Shown here in pieces: positions 45,609 to 55,188 of a stretch of DNA of 64,000 nucleotides (positions are counted from its first letter, which is position 1; the number at the start of each line of letters is the position of its first letter). Source of the DNA: an uncultured Gammaproteobacteria bacterium (GTDB taxonomy: Bacteria > Pseudomonadota > Gammaproteobacteria > Arenicellales > Poriferihabitantaceae); assembly GCA_947259885.1 (NCBI GenBank), contig CAMYNW010000001.1, forward strand, positions 1 through 64,000, in the 5' to 3' direction. A model generated the notes under the pieces. It made no database searches. It saw nothing but the letters and a program-made list of their open reading frames with translations, and was not told the origin of the DNA. The position numbers and the translations under genes were made by a program.

Positions 45609-45705
45609 AGCAGGATTTCTCCACTATCATTATTTTCACTGATTTAAGGGCGTCGAATTATAAGGCTTAGATAGGTAAAAATCTTGATATTTCCTAAGCT
45701 TAGAC

Positions 45706-45734
45706 TTGTCCCGCGGTGGTCTGGTCGTTAGAAT
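45706..45734 (+). promoter_or_regulatory. Candidate sigma-70 promoter of rpsO
   Basis: TTGTCC and TAGAAT are separated by exactly 17 nt, with four and five matches to consensus. The transcript would have a GC-rich leader of about 100 nt before the rpsO ATG; S15 is known to regulate its own leader. Confidence 0.55.
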
Positions 45735-45839
45735 ACGCGCCCCCGGCCGCACAATCGGAAGGGATACGGTGTATCGAGGTTGTCATGGATTCAAGTAATG
45801 ACTTCGGCACAGGTAATAACATTTTTGCAGGGCATTATC

Positions 45840-46109
45840 ATGGCATTGACCGCCGAAGATAAAGCTGCGGTGGTTAAACAACACCAACGTGGCGAGGGTG
45901 ACACTGGGTCTCCCGAAGTTCAAATTGCGCTGATGACAGCGCGCATCCAGGATCTATCTGATCATTTCAAAACTCATATCCATGATCACCATTCCCGTCA
46001 GGGTCTGTTGCGTCTTGTTAATCATCGCCGCAAGTTGCTGAGCTACCTGAGAAAGACAGATATCGAACGCTACCGTGCATTAATTGCAAAACTTGGTTTG
46101 CGTAAATAA
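45840..46109 (+). CDS. rpsO: 30S ribosomal protein S15
   Basis: The start at 45840 ([36 protein letters not shown]) gives the standard 89 residues; an in-frame start 20 codons upstream would add a non-homologous leader. The motifs [24 protein letters not shown] bind 16S rRNA in the central domain. It precedes pnp by 50 bp, the conserved rpsO-pnp pair. Confidence 0.98.
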   Translation: MALTAEDKAAVVKQHQRGEGDTGSPEVQIALMTARIQDLSDHFKTHIHDHHSRQGLLRLVNHRRKLLSYLRKTDIERYRALIAKLGLRK

Positions 46110-46159
46110 GCTGGTCTATCGGACTGGTCCCTAAAGCGCAAGGCGCTGGAGAATATATA

Positions 46160-48253
46160 GTGAGTAAAGTAGTAAAGACTTTTCAATATGGTCAACACGA
46201 AGTGCGTCTGGAAACAGGTGAGGTCGCACGACAAGCACATGGTGCAGTAATTGCCAGTATGGGCGATACCGTAGTAATGGTAACGGTCGTTGGTAAGGAT
46301 GGAGATTCCGGGCGGGATTTCTTTCCACTGACAGTGGATTACGAAGAACGCACTTATGCTGCGGGGCGAATCCCAGGAGGATTTTTCAAAAGAGAGGGTC
46401 GTCCTTCCGAGAACGCTATCCTGACCTGCCGCTTGATTGATAGGCCCATACGCCCGTTGTTTCCGGATGGCTTTATGAATGAAGTGCAGGTCATTGTGAC
46501 TGTATTGTCAATTGATCCGGAGATTAATCCGGATATTCTGGCCATGATCGGTACCTCTGCAGCACTTGAAATTTCTGGCCTTCCGTTCAATGGCCCGATT
46601 GGCGCTGCACGGGTTGGCTTCGTCGACGGAGAATACATCCTCAACCCCAGTAAAACCCTGATCGACGAACAATCACGCCTTAATCTGATAGTTGCTGGCA
46701 CCGAAAATGCGGTACTAATGGTGGAATCTGAGGCGGATGTACTGAGTGAGGAGCAAATGCTCGGTGCCGTAATGTTTGGACATGAGTCGAGCAAGGCGGT
46801 GATTAATGCTGTTAAGGAACTAGGTCAGGAAGCCGGTAAACCGAAATGGGACTGGCAGCCGCCCGTTCGAGATAACTCAATCGCTGAAAGTGTAGCCAGC
46901 ATAGCCTCGGACCTCACTGCCCAGGCTTATACGGTCTCGGATAAAGTCGAGAGAGGCAATGCGCTGAGCGCGGTTAAGGAAGCGCTTATTTCTGAGCTCT
47001 GTCCAGAAGGTGCTGAGCCAGATAATTCTGCCGTTGTTATGGATGAGTTTAAGAAGGTGCAGAAGAATGTCGTCCGAGGCCGTATTTTGGAGGGTCAGCC
47101 GCGAATTGATGGTCGCGATACCCGCACCGTGCGCCCGATCAATATTCAGACCGGTGTGCTTCCACGTACTCATGGTTCCGCTAACTTTACCCGCGGTGAA
47201 ACCCAGGCGATCGTGGTGGTTACATTAGGAACCGAGCGTGATTCACAGATTATCGACGCAATAGATGGGGAATATAGGGATAGCTTCATGCTGCATTATA
47301 ATTTTCCACCATACTGTGTTGGCGAAACCGGCAGAGTGGGGAGTCCTAAGCGCCGCGAAATAGGGCATGGGCGTCTAGCGAAGCGCGGAATACTTGCGGT
47401 CATTCCGGACCAGGAGGAATTTCCTTATACGATCCGCGTGGTGTCAGAGATAACCGAATCAAATGGTTCCAGCTCTATGGCTAGCGTTTGTGGTTCGAGT
47501 CTGGCGTTGATGGACGCAGGTGTACCGATTAAAAACCCGGTTGCCGGTGTTGCGATGGGTTTAATCAAAGACCAGGATAAATTCGCCGTATTGACCGATA
47601 TCCTTGGAGACGAAGATCACCTCGGTGATATGGATTTCAAGGTTGCCGGTACTGCGGAGGGCATTACTGCACTGCAAATGGACATCAAAATTGATGGAAT
47701 TACCCGAGAGATTATGGAACAGGCATTGTCTCAGGCACAGGAAGGCAGGTTACACATTCTTGAGGAGATGAGAAAGGTAATTTCAGTACCTCGCCCAGAG
47801 ATGTCGGAGTATGCGCCTCGAATCATGACCATTAAGATTAATCCTGAGAAGATTCGCGATGTAATTGGGAAGGGCGGAGCAACAATTCGAGCATTGTCTG
47901 AAGAAACTGGAGTGAGCATCGATATTGATGATGACGGTACGATAAAGATTGCCTCTACCGACAACGCGGCGGCTAAAGAAGCCATTCGCAGGATCGAACA
48001 GATTACCGCAGAGGTTGAAGTTGACGCGATATACACGGGTAAAGTTGTTCGATTGATGGATTTCGGCGCATTTGTGAACATACTGCCTGGACGCGATGGC
48101 TTGGTGCATATTTCACAGATTTCAAACGAGCGCGTTAACCAGGTCAGCGATGTACTGAGCGAAGGAGATCAGGTCACGGTTAAGGTGCTAGAGGTCGATA
48201 AGCAGGGAAGAGTCCGGCTCAGCATGAAAGCACTGGAAGCGGCTCAAAGCTGA
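46160..48253 (+). CDS. pnp: Polyribonucleotide nucleotidyltransferase (PNPase)
   Basis: The 697-residue exoribonuclease starts at GTG 46160 with GGAG about 10 nt upstream. It has two RNase PH-like domains (residues about 1-215 and 310-545, with [16 protein letters not shown] and [21 protein letters not shown]), a KH domain ([36 protein letters not shown]) and a C-terminal S1 domain ([31 protein letters not shown]). It degrades RNA phosphorolytically 3' to 5', normally in the degradosome. A terminator follows about 35 nt after the stop. Confidence 0.98.
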   Translation: MSKVVKTFQYGQHEVRLETGEVARQAHGAVIASMGDTVVMVTVVGKDGDSGRDFFPLTVDYEERTYAAGRIPGGFFKREGRPSENAILTCRLIDRPIRPLFPDGFMNEVQVIVTVLSIDPEINPDILAMIGTSAALEISGLPFNGPIGAARVGFVDGEYILNPSKTLIDEQSRLNLIVAGTENAVLMVESEADVLSEEQMLGAVMFGHESSKAVINAVKELGQEAGKPKWDWQPPVRDNSIAESVASIASDLTAQAYTVSDKVERGNALSAVKEALISELCPEGAEPDNSAVVMDEFKKVQKNVVRGRILEGQPRIDGRDTRTVRPINIQTGVLPRTHGSANFTRGETQAIVVVTLGTERDSQIIDAIDGEYRDSFMLHYNFPPYCVGETGRVGSPKRREIGHGRLAKRGILAVIPDQEEFPYTIRVVSEITESNGSSSMASVCGSSLALMDAGVPIKNPVAGVAMGLIKDQDKFAVLTDILGDEDHLGDMDFKVAGTAEGITALQMDIKIDGITREIMEQALSQAQEGRLHILEEMRKVISVPRPEMSEYAPRIMTIKINPEKIRDVIGKGGATIRALSEETGVSIDIDDDGTIKIASTDNAAAKEAIRRIEQITAEVEVDAIYTGKVVRLMDFGAFVNILPGRDGLVHISQISNERVNQVSDVLSEGDQVTVKVLEVDKQGRVRLSMKALEAAQS

Positions 48254-48283
48254 TAATCGCTGAAATATGCAATCTGGCGGCAT

Positions 48284-48312
48284 AAAAAGGGAAGTCTGCT
48301 TCCCTTTTTTTT
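48284..48312 (+). terminator. Rho-independent terminator of rpsO-pnp
   Basis: AAGGGAAG-TCTG-CTTCCCTT followed by a long T run on the plus strand, 35 nt after the pnp stop. Confidence 0.9.
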
Positions 48313-48479
48313 TGCCTCGATTCTCCTATATACTGGACCTAAGTGAGAGCAATACGTTATAAAGCCAATATAATTACTTGAAATTTCAATAATTATATTG
48401 GTTCAAAGCGCCCTTTATTCCTCATAACGCGCAATGATCAAAAAATATAATCCCTATCAGAAATAGAACCACCAGACAC

Positions 48480-49052
48480 ATGAGCGTACCAGATTTAACC
48501 CAGCCGGTGCCCGAGCCCGCAATGTCAGCGGGAAGAATCCTTGCTGAGAAACGTTCTGCCTGGGGTTTGTCGATCCAGGACGTCGCCAGCAACCTTAATT
48601 TGGGCGTTGAAACTATCGAGGCACTAGAGGCTGACAACTATGATCATCTGCCGGGTACAACGTTCGTAAAGGGCTATATTCGCGCTTATGCTCGGCTTTT
48701 GAAGCTGGATGTCGAAGATTTGATGGGTAACATAGATCTGCAACCAGAGCGAATTACTGAAATACCGTCTACGAGAGCGGCATTAAAGCAAAAAGGCAAA
48801 ACTCGTTCCCGAGAAAAGAAGACCGGTAGTGGAAAAAGGCTGTTTAAATGGCTGCTTTTTCTATTTATCCTCGCTGTGCTTGCAGCTGTAGGGATTTCCC
48901 AGTTGCCGAAGCTTGGAATACAGAGTGTTTCCGATTTACTCACTTTGCCCGGGCAACAGGCCGATCAAAGTGAAGGTAATGAAATTAATATTCCAGGTTC
49001 AGAAACAGGTCAGTCAAGTGAAAATAAAGAAGCGCTGATTAGAATAGAATAA
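48480..49052 (+). CDS. RodZ-like helix-turn-helix membrane protein
   Basis: The 190-residue protein has an N-terminal RodZ-type HTH (GRILAEKRSAWGLSIQDVASNLNLGVETIEALEADNYDHLPGTTFVKGYIRAYARLLKLD), a basic juxtamembrane stretch (KQKGKTRSREKKTGSGKRL), and one transmembrane helix (FKWLLFLFILAVLAAVGI, about 122-140). The periplasmic tail is only about 50 residues and lacks the DUF4115 beta domain of E. coli RodZ (337 residues). The HTH could contact MreB as in RodZ. It is not next to ispG, the usual neighbour. Convergent with the AI-2E-type permease. Confidence 0.85.
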   Translation: MSVPDLTQPVPEPAMSAGRILAEKRSAWGLSIQDVASNLNLGVETIEALEADNYDHLPGTTFVKGYIRAYARLLKLDVEDLMGNIDLQPERITEIPSTRAALKQKGKTRSREKKTGSGKRLFKWLLFLFILAVLAAVGISQLPKLGIQSVSDLLTLPGQQADQSEGNEINIPGSETGQSSENKEALIRIE

Positions 49053-49152
49053 TTAGCGCAGGATTAATGGGTGCTTTGAGGGCGCTCGAGCGATAAAACA
49101 AATCATAAATACCAGTTGTGCACTTTACTATCGTCGCCGCTCAAGTATCGCA

Positions 49153-50220
49153 CTAGCAATTTTCGCCCGGCTGATCGACACTTTCGGAAACAGGCATGGA
49201 GTTCATCATCAGCCTCGCAATGGACCGGGTCTCCGAATTGCTTTCCAGCGCAATGGTAATAGACATAGTCAGCGGAATAGAGAGGAACATACCGGTTGGC
49301 CCCAATACCCAGCCCCAAAAGATAAGCGAGACGAAAACAACGAATGAAGAGAGGTTCAGACCTTCTCCCATCAATCGGGTTTCAACAATGTTGCCAATGA
49401 TGATGTTCACAGCAATGTAGCCTGCAGCGGCCCATAACGCTACCACTATGCCGTGGTCTATCAGCCCCAGCAGCACTGCTGGCAATCCCGCAAGAAATGA
49501 GCCCACATAAGGAATAAAGTTTAGGAAGAATGCCAGTACGGCCCAGAGGAAGACGTAGTCAATATTCAGAATCCAAAGGAAGAATGCAACGCAGACAGCA
49601 GTAAGAGCGCTGGTCGCTGCTTTGATCCCAAGATAGTGGATAACCTTGCTAATAAAACTTTGGAAGTGGACAATTGATTGATCAGGATCTTTTAAAGAGG
49701 CCCGCAGTTTGTCAGGTAGTGCCGAAACTTCGGTCAGAATAAACAGCACTGCGAGAAATACCACAACTCCATCTCCAAGGATATTACTTAGACCATTCAA
49801 CATGTAGTTCAGGAATCGGATAAAGGAATTAGGGCTAAACTGTTCGCGCAGTCCATCGATGGGAAGTGCATACCCCCATCCTGTGAGCCAGGTGGTAAAG
49901 TCTCCGTACAACATTGTAAGATTTTGCTTGTACCGAGGAATGGAACTACTGAATTCGTCCAGGGAATTGGCTATAAGGCCAAACATTGCAAAACCGATGA
50001 ATCCGACACCGGCAATAATAATGATCAGAGCAATGACATTGTTGATTCCGTGATTTTTGAGCCAGAATAGAGGCGCTGAGCAAATTATAGAAATGAATAC
50101 TCCCATCAGTAGCGGAGCCAGTATACCGCTAGCGGTGCGGACGCCGGCAATCACGATCACGATCGCAGCGCATACGAGAATTGCTTTGTAGGCGGAGGAT
50201 ACAGGTTGCGGTATTCTCAT
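49153..50220 (-). CDS. AI-2E family transporter (PerM/YdiK type)
   Basis: The 355-residue membrane protein has about eight helices and the family pattern: ILAPLLMGVFISIICSAPLFWL near the N-terminus, and ALTAVCVAFFLWILNIDYVFLWAVLAFFLNFIPYVGSFLAGLPAVLLGLIDHG then GNIVETRLMGEGLNLSSFVVFVSLIFWGWVLGPTGMFLSIPLTM at the C-terminus. Despite the family name, members include proton antiporters and exporters; the substrate is unknown. It follows nothing closely, but lies 14 bp after the histidine kinase start-side neighbour's stop region on the same strand. Confidence 0.92.
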   Translation of the reverse strand: MRIPQPVSSAYKAILVCAAIVIVIAGVRTASGILAPLLMGVFISIICSAPLFWLKNHGINNVIALIIIIAGVGFIGFAMFGLIANSLDEFSSSIPRYKQNLTMLYGDFTTWLTGWGYALPIDGLREQFSPNSFIRFLNYMLNGLSNILGDGVVVFLAVLFILTEVSALPDKLRASLKDPDQSIVHFQSFISKVIHYLGIKAATSALTAVCVAFFLWILNIDYVFLWAVLAFFLNFIPYVGSFLAGLPAVLLGLIDHGIVVALWAAAGYIAVNIIIGNIVETRLMGEGLNLSSFVVFVSLIFWGWVLGPTGMFLSIPLTMSITIALESNSETRSIARLMMNSMPVSESVDQPGENC

Positions 50221-50234
50221 CGGACTAATTGTAC

Positions 50235-51671
50235 TCAGGCTGCGGCTTTTGAAATATTATCCGCGCGCTTTTGTGTTTTTTGTGATGGCATACTGCTTAA
50301 AATTGGAAATCGCATTTCTGTTTTCAGACCAGGATGATTGTCCATCAAAGTAATCTGCCCATTGTGCATACCCACTATCGCAGAGACCATGCTTAACCCG
50401 AGACCATTACCTACGGTGGATCGGCTTTGGTCGAGCCGATAAAAACGGCGAAACACACGTTCCCGCTCGCTCTCTGGAATGCCCGGTCCATTATCCGCAA
50501 TGGTGATCACCGCCTGCCCATCTGATTGAGCAAGGGAAATGGAGATATGGCCATTTTCAGGGGTATACTTAATTGCATTCTCGATGACATTTGCTAAGGC
50601 TTGAAACAGAAGATCGCGATCACCCAAGGTACCGACATTGTCGCCCAGGTCCACGCTCAGTTGTTGCGATTTTTCTTCCGTTAGCGGTTCATAAAATTCC
50701 ACTACGTCATCTAACAGTGTGCGAAAGTCGAGGGTGCCGAAACCGGCTGTTATTTGCCCAGCCTCGATGCGGGCGATGCGCAACAAGGCATTAAAAGTAG
50801 CAAGTAGAGAGTCGGCTTCCCGGATTGAGCTTTCAAGATTCGCTGCTGATCGGGAATTCGGTTCCTCTTCCTGACGGGCTTCTTCCAGATGCTGTCGCAG
50901 CCGGGTAAGAGGTGTTCTTAAATCGTGGGCGATATTATCGGATACGCGGCGAATGTCTTCCATTAGGGTCTGAATTCGGTCCAGCATGTGATTCAGATTA
51001 TCCGCCACCTGATCAAAATCATCGTTACGGTCAGTTACCGGCATGCGACGGGAAAGGTCTCCAGACATGATACTACGCGTGGCCTGGTTGATTCGTTCTA
51101 TCTTACGTACTGTACGCCGACTCAATACCAGGCCACCAACAAAGGCAAGCAGTACCATAATTGCCAGGCCCCAAGTTAGAGCCTGTATTATCCTTCTTTT
51201 GGCCTGGGTAAGCTGGTGAATATCTCGACCGACCAGTAGGCCATATCGACCCGGAAGCCTGAATATTCTGGCCCGCGCGAGATGGGTCTCGTTGGTTTCT
51301 TCGTTTACTTCAAGAGCAAATTCCAGCCAATCGTTATTAATGGAGGCATTCTTCGGCCAGCGATCTAGGTTGCCAACCAGTGGCTGCAGTGTATATGTCG
51401 TCAAAAGGTAAATAGAATTTCCTGTGGCCTGTTGACGGTTTACACGGTCCGCAATAAGTGTTGTTAATCCTTCAAGTCCTTCGTTATCATAACGTTCAGC
51501 CAGACCCTGGATCTCCGCCTCAATGGTGGTATCCATTTGCTGCGTCATGTACGAGGCCGTAAAAATATAGAAAAAATAAAAGAGAATAAGTGTTGAACCA
51601 CTGAAGATGACCGCGTACAGCAACGCGAGTCGGATTGTGTAACTGTGAAATAGCTTATGCTTTGGTTTCAC
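50235..51671 (-). CDS. Sensor histidine kinase, EnvZ/BaeS-like architecture
   Basis: The 478-residue protein has TM1 (about 14-40), a periplasmic domain of about 120 residues, TM2 (160-185), a HAMP linker, a HisKA domain with phospho-acceptor H249 in SDNIAHDLRTPLTRL, and HATPase_c motifs N (ALANVIENAIKYT), G1 (ITIADNGPGIPESERERVFRRFYR) and G2 (GNGLGLSMVSAIVGMHNG). Its 5' end overlaps the response-regulator gene by 17 bp, so the pair is translationally coupled. The signal is unknown; no target genes beside the AI-2E-type permease (14 bp downstream) are evident. Confidence 0.95.
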   Translation of the reverse strand: MKPKHKLFHSYTIRLALLYAVIFSGSTLILFYFFYIFTASYMTQQMDTTIEAEIQGLAERYDNEGLEGLTTLIADRVNRQQATGNSIYLLTTYTLQPLVGNLDRWPKNASINNDWLEFALEVNEETNETHLARARIFRLPGRYGLLVGRDIHQLTQAKRRIIQALTWGLAIMVLLAFVGGLVLSRRTVRKIERINQATRSIMSGDLSRRMPVTDRNDDFDQVADNLNHMLDRIQTLMEDIRRVSDNIAHDLRTPLTRLRQHLEEARQEEEPNSRSAANLESSIREADSLLATFNALLRIARIEAGQITAGFGTLDFRTLLDDVVEFYEPLTEEKSQQLSVDLGDNVGTLGDRDLLFQALANVIENAIKYTPENGHISISLAQSDGQAVITIADNGPGIPESERERVFRRFYRLDQSRSTVGNGLGLSMVSAIVGMHNGQITLMDNHPGLKTEMRFPILSSMPSQKTQKRADNISKAAA

Positions 51672-52335
51672 GCAGTATGTAGCCGGCGCCGCGGACGGTG
51701 TTCAGCATCGGCGTATCAAAATTTTTATCAATCTTGCTACGCAAGCGACTGATGTGTACATCAATTACATTTGTCTGAGGGTCAAAATTGTAATCCCAGA
51801 CGTTCTCCAGAAGCATGGTGCGAGTGACCACCTGGTTACTGTGGCGCATCAGGTATTCAAGTAGTCGGAATTCCCGAGGTTGCAGATCTATCTTTTTCTC
51901 TCCGCGGTGGACTTCACGACCCAGTAGATCCATCTTAAGGTCACCTACCAACAATGTTGTTACTTTAGACTCTGCGCTGGTTCGTCGATCCAGTGCCTCT
52001 AGCCGTGCCAACAATTCAGATAGAGCAAACGGTTTGGTGAGATAGTCGTCACCACCCATTTTCAATCCTTCAACCCGATCATTAACCTCCCCAAGAGCAC
52101 TTAACACCAGTGCTGGGGTCTTATTGCCGTTGTCCCGAAGATTTGATATGAGCGACAAGCCGTCAAGATTGGGTAGCATTCTATCTACGATCAGGGCATC
52201 GAACTGTCCCACGCTTGCTATCTCCAGACCCTGATCGCCCTCGTGAGCAATTACAACATTATGACCAGCCTCAATCAGACCTTTCTGGATGTAAGCCGCG
52301 GTGGCCTCATCATCTTCAACAATAAGTATTTGCAT
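51655..52335 (-). CDS. OmpR/PhoB-family response regulator
   Basis: The 226-residue protein has a receiver domain with acidic pocket EDDE at 7-10, phospho-acceptor D51 in ALIVDRMLPNLDG, the switch Ser in LVLSALGE and Lys in DDYLTKPFALSELLARL. The C-terminal winged helix (LQPREFRLLEYLMRHSNQVVTRTMLLENVWDYNFDPQTNVIDVHISRLRSKID) is typical of the OmpR/PhoB class. It overlaps the histidine kinase gene and diverges from the DNA glycosylase gene. Confidence 0.96.
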   Translation of the reverse strand: MQILIVEDDEATAAYIQKGLIEAGHNVVIAHEGDQGLEIASVGQFDALIVDRMLPNLDGLSLISNLRDNGNKTPALVLSALGEVNDRVEGLKMGGDDYLTKPFALSELLARLEALDRRTSAESKVTTLLVGDLKMDLLGREVHRGEKKIDLQPREFRLLEYLMRHSNQVVTRTMLLENVWDYNFDPQTNVIDVHISRLRSKIDKNFDTPMLNTVRGAGYILRETKA

Positions 52336-52470
52336 AGTTTTTGATATTGACGCAGATGCGTTGTCCTATAATTAAATGCCATAATTTCACCACCGGCTGC
52401 CAAAGGGTATTCTAATGCAAAACTGCGCTTGGTTCGATTTGCAGGCCCGTTATAGTTGTTGCTGATTGAG

Positions 52471-53112
52471 ATGTCTGAACCCAAAATCAGGGTGGTCGAC
52501 TACTCAAAACTGAAGCGGGCCTTGGAAAGTGCAGCGCTGATGGACCCAAAACTCGCAACAGTGATCGAACTTGTGGGGCACCCAAGACCAAGAAAACGAC
52601 CGGCGGAATTTGTCACACTTTTGCAGGTAATTGTGTCGCAGCAAGTTTCGACCCAGGCGGCTAGTGCAATTAATGACAGATTGTTAAAACTATGCGGGGG
52701 TAAGGTGACCTGTCGCAAGATTCTAAATCGTAGTGATGATCAGCTGCGGGAATGTGGGCTCTCATGGAACAAGGTGGGCTATGTGAGAGGTTTAGCCGAA
52801 ATGATCAGGACAAAGGAATTGAATTTTGAACTGCTTAAATCTATGGATACTGATTCCGTGGTCGCATACCTTGTGAGGGTGCGAGGGCTTGGTAGATGGT
52901 CGGCAGAAATTTTCGCAATGTTCGCGTTGGGTCATCGAGACATTTTTCCGGTAGATGATCTGGCGTTGCAGGTGGCGGTTCAGAGATATCATGGTTTACG
53001 ACAAAAACCTTCGCCCAAGGAAACTGCCCGGCTAGCGCAAAAGTGGTCGCCTGAAAGATCAGCAGTTGCATTGTTGATGTGGAAGTACTATGGCGCCACC
53101 ACACTAGATTAG
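52471..53112 (+). CDS. HhH-GPD DNA glycosylase, 3-methyladenine type
   Basis: The ATG at 52471 (MSEPKIRVVDYSKLKRAL) is preferred over a TTG five codons upstream, giving 213 residues. The helix-hairpin-helix is YLVRVRGLGRWSAEIFAMFALG, and the catalytic Asp is in HRDIFPVDDLALQVAVQRYHGL, as in AlkA. The family also has LLQVIVSQQVSTQAASAINDRL. It lacks the N-terminal AlkA_N domain and the iron-sulfur cluster of MutY/Nth. It should remove alkylated purines to start base-excision repair. Confidence 0.93.
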   Translation: MSEPKIRVVDYSKLKRALESAALMDPKLATVIELVGHPRPRKRPAEFVTLLQVIVSQQVSTQAASAINDRLLKLCGGKVTCRKILNRSDDQLRECGLSWNKVGYVRGLAEMIRTKELNFELLKSMDTDSVVAYLVRVRGLGRWSAEIFAMFALGHRDIFPVDDLALQVAVQRYHGLRQKPSPKETARLAQKWSPERSAVALLMWKYYGATTLD

Positions 53113-53217
53113 CTATGCAATTATGTAGTGAAAAAACACAAAGCGTCAGCCGATCTGTCAGTGTAGTCTTACATTATAGGTGGCTCCAAATCTAAGGAAC
53201 CCTGTACACTTAAGACT

Positions 53218-53243
53218 AGAAAGGCTGCCGAAGCAGCCTTTCT
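53218..53243 (-). terminator. Hairpin at the end of the aap operon
   Basis: AGAAAGGCTGC-CGAA-GCAGCCTTTCT is a perfect 11-bp stem with a UUCG loop on the minus-strand transcript, 21 nt after the aapP stop. The T run is short but the stem is strong. Confidence 0.75.
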
Positions 53244-53263
53244 AATTTGTGGTTGAGCAACGG

Positions 53264-54043
53264 TCAGTGCTCCAGAATCTGGCTCAGAAATAATTTGGTC
53301 CGGTCATGCTGAGGATTATCAAAGAACTCATCTGGATTATTCTCTTCGATAATTTCACCGCCGTCCATAAAAATAACCCGGTCGGCGACAGTTTTAGCAA
53401 ACCCCATCTCGTGGGTAACACATAACATAGTAATGCCTTCGCTCGCGAGTTCGATCATAACGTCCAGCACCTCCTTGATCATTTCCGGATCGAGAGCCGA
53501 TGTCGGTTCGTCGAACAGCATGATTCGTGGCCGCATGCATAAACTTCGAGCGATAGCCACCCGCTGCTGCTGACCGCCGGAAAGCTGGCCCGGGAATTTG
53601 TTGGCCTGATCCGGTATTTTGACCCGTTCTAGGTATTCCATCCCGAGGGTCTCCGCTTCGGCTCTGGGAGTTTTACGCACCCATATTGGAGCAAGGGTGC
53701 AGTTCTCCAATACTGTCAAGTGAGGGAACAAATTAAAGTGCTGGAACACCATACCGACCTCGCTTCGTACCGCATCAATATTTTTGAGGTCATTGGTTAA
53801 TTCGGTACCATCAACAATGATGTCACCCTGCTGATGTTCTTCCAGAGCATTAATGCAGCGGATCATAGTAGATTTGCCGGATCCCGAAGGTCCGCACACC
53901 ACGATCTTTTCACCTTTTGTTACATTAAGATTTATATTCTTCAGAACGTGAAACTCGCCGTACCATTTATGCATATCACGGATGATCACGGCGTAATTAT
54001 CGCCGCTAGCAGTTGCCTGAGTAGATTGCGCGTTTTCTGTCAT
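53264..54043 (-). CDS. aapP: Amino-acid ABC transporter ATPase AapP
   Basis: The 259-residue protein has Walker [10 protein letters not shown] (about 51-59), Q-loop, signature [43 protein letters not shown] with Walker B, and the switch His in [25 protein letters not shown]. It belongs to the polar amino-acid (GlnQ/AapP) family. It follows the permease gene by 25 bp as last gene of aapJQMP. Confidence 0.96.
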   Translation of the reverse strand: MTENAQSTQATASGDNYAVIIRDMHKWYGEFHVLKNINLNVTKGEKIVVCGPSGSGKSTMIRCINALEEHQQGDIIVDGTELTNDLKNIDAVRSEVGMVFQHFNLFPHLTVLENCTLAPIWVRKTPRAEAETLGMEYLERVKIPDQANKFPGQLSGGQQQRVAIARSLCMRPRIMLFDEPTSALDPEMIKEVLDVMIELASEGITMLCVTHEMGFAKTVADRVIFMDGGEIIEENNPDEFFDNPQHDRTKLFLSQILEH

Positions 54044-54068
54044 TTTATTTAACCTGTCTTTACGCTAA

Positions 54069-55178
54069 TTATCGTTTGTGGCCGGTTTCCAGCTTATTTT
54101 CAAGGTAGAGTGAATACCTTGACATCCCGAAACATGAAATAAAAAAGAATATTGCCACGAAAATATATACCTCGGTTGAAAGCCCGGTCCACTTTGTGTC
54201 GGATAGGGAGGCTCTCCCAATTCCAAGTGGATCAAGTAATCCAATAATAATTACCAGGGTGGTATCTTTGTATAGACCGATAAAAGTGTTCACGATTCCT
54301 GGAATTGAAATCTTCAATGCCTGGGGTAACACGATAAGCCGCATCGATTGCCAGTACTTTAACCCCATCGAATCTGCAGCTTCGATCTGACCTGAGGGTA
54401 TCGCCTGCAAACCTCCACGAATGACTTCAGCCATGTAACCTGATGAAAACAGGACAACCATAATGAGCACTCGAAGTAAGAGGTCAAAATTCGTCCCGGG
54501 AGGCAGGAAATAACTGAGCATCGTAGACGCAACGAACAGCAGCGTGATCAGAGGTACTCCACGAATAAATTCGATAAAGCTGACACAGAAGACTTTGATG
54601 ATGGGAAGATTAGACTGTCGACCTAGTGCCAGCAGTATGCCGATGGGCAACGAAAATACGATGCCGGTAATGCCAATCACCAGCGTCAGCATAAAGCCGC
54701 CAAACTGTGAAGTGGGCACCGGTTGAAGTCCAAGACCGCCAACCAGCAACCAGCCAGCAATAAAAGGAAATGCCATGGCAAATTTCAGCCCGAGCGATCG
54801 AAAGGGTGCTTTGTCGAATAGCACTGGTATCAGAGCCGCAATCAGCAATATAAACGACAAATTTACCCTCCAGCGGTGCTCCTCTGGATAGAAGCCATAG
54901 GTAAATAATTTAAATCGTTCACCAATAAATGCCCAGCAAGCACCGTCTGCAACTGCCCGACAGGCGTTCCTGTCCTCACCAGTAAAAGCCGCATCCAAGA
55001 AGAACCAATTGAGTGTCGGCGGGATGACTATATACAGGAACCACACTGAGAGTATGGTCATGATGATATTGGCAGGTGAAGAAAGCAGATTGTCCCGTAT
55101 CCATGCAACAGGTCCGATCAAATTTGAAGGTGGGGGAAGATCCGGATGTTCGCCAGGTATGTAGTTTTTTTCTGTCAT
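54069..55178 (-). CDS. aapM: Amino-acid ABC transporter permease AapM
   Basis: The 369-residue permease has an N-terminal extension with about three helices before the core, typical of AapM, and the EAA loop VIRGGLQAIPSGQIEAADSMGLKYWQSMRLIVLPQALKISIPGIVNTFIGLYKDTTLV. An extracytoplasmic segment with a Cys pair (NACRAVADGACWAFIGERF) is also characteristic. It pairs with AapQ, encoded 10 bp upstream. Confidence 0.95.
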   Translation of the reverse strand: MTEKNYIPGEHPDLPPPSNLIGPVAWIRDNLLSSPANIIMTILSVWFLYIVIPPTLNWFFLDAAFTGEDRNACRAVADGACWAFIGERFKLFTYGFYPEEHRWRVNLSFILLIAALIPVLFDKAPFRSLGLKFAMAFPFIAGWLLVGGLGLQPVPTSQFGGFMLTLVIGITGIVFSLPIGILLALGRQSNLPIIKVFCVSFIEFIRGVPLITLLFVASTMLSYFLPPGTNFDLLLRVLIMVVLFSSGYMAEVIRGGLQAIPSGQIEAADSMGLKYWQSMRLIVLPQALKISIPGIVNTFIGLYKDTTLVIIIGLLDPLGIGRASLSDTKWTGLSTEVYIFVAIFFFISCFGMSRYSLYLENKLETGHKR

Positions 55179-55188
55179 TTGAAATCCC

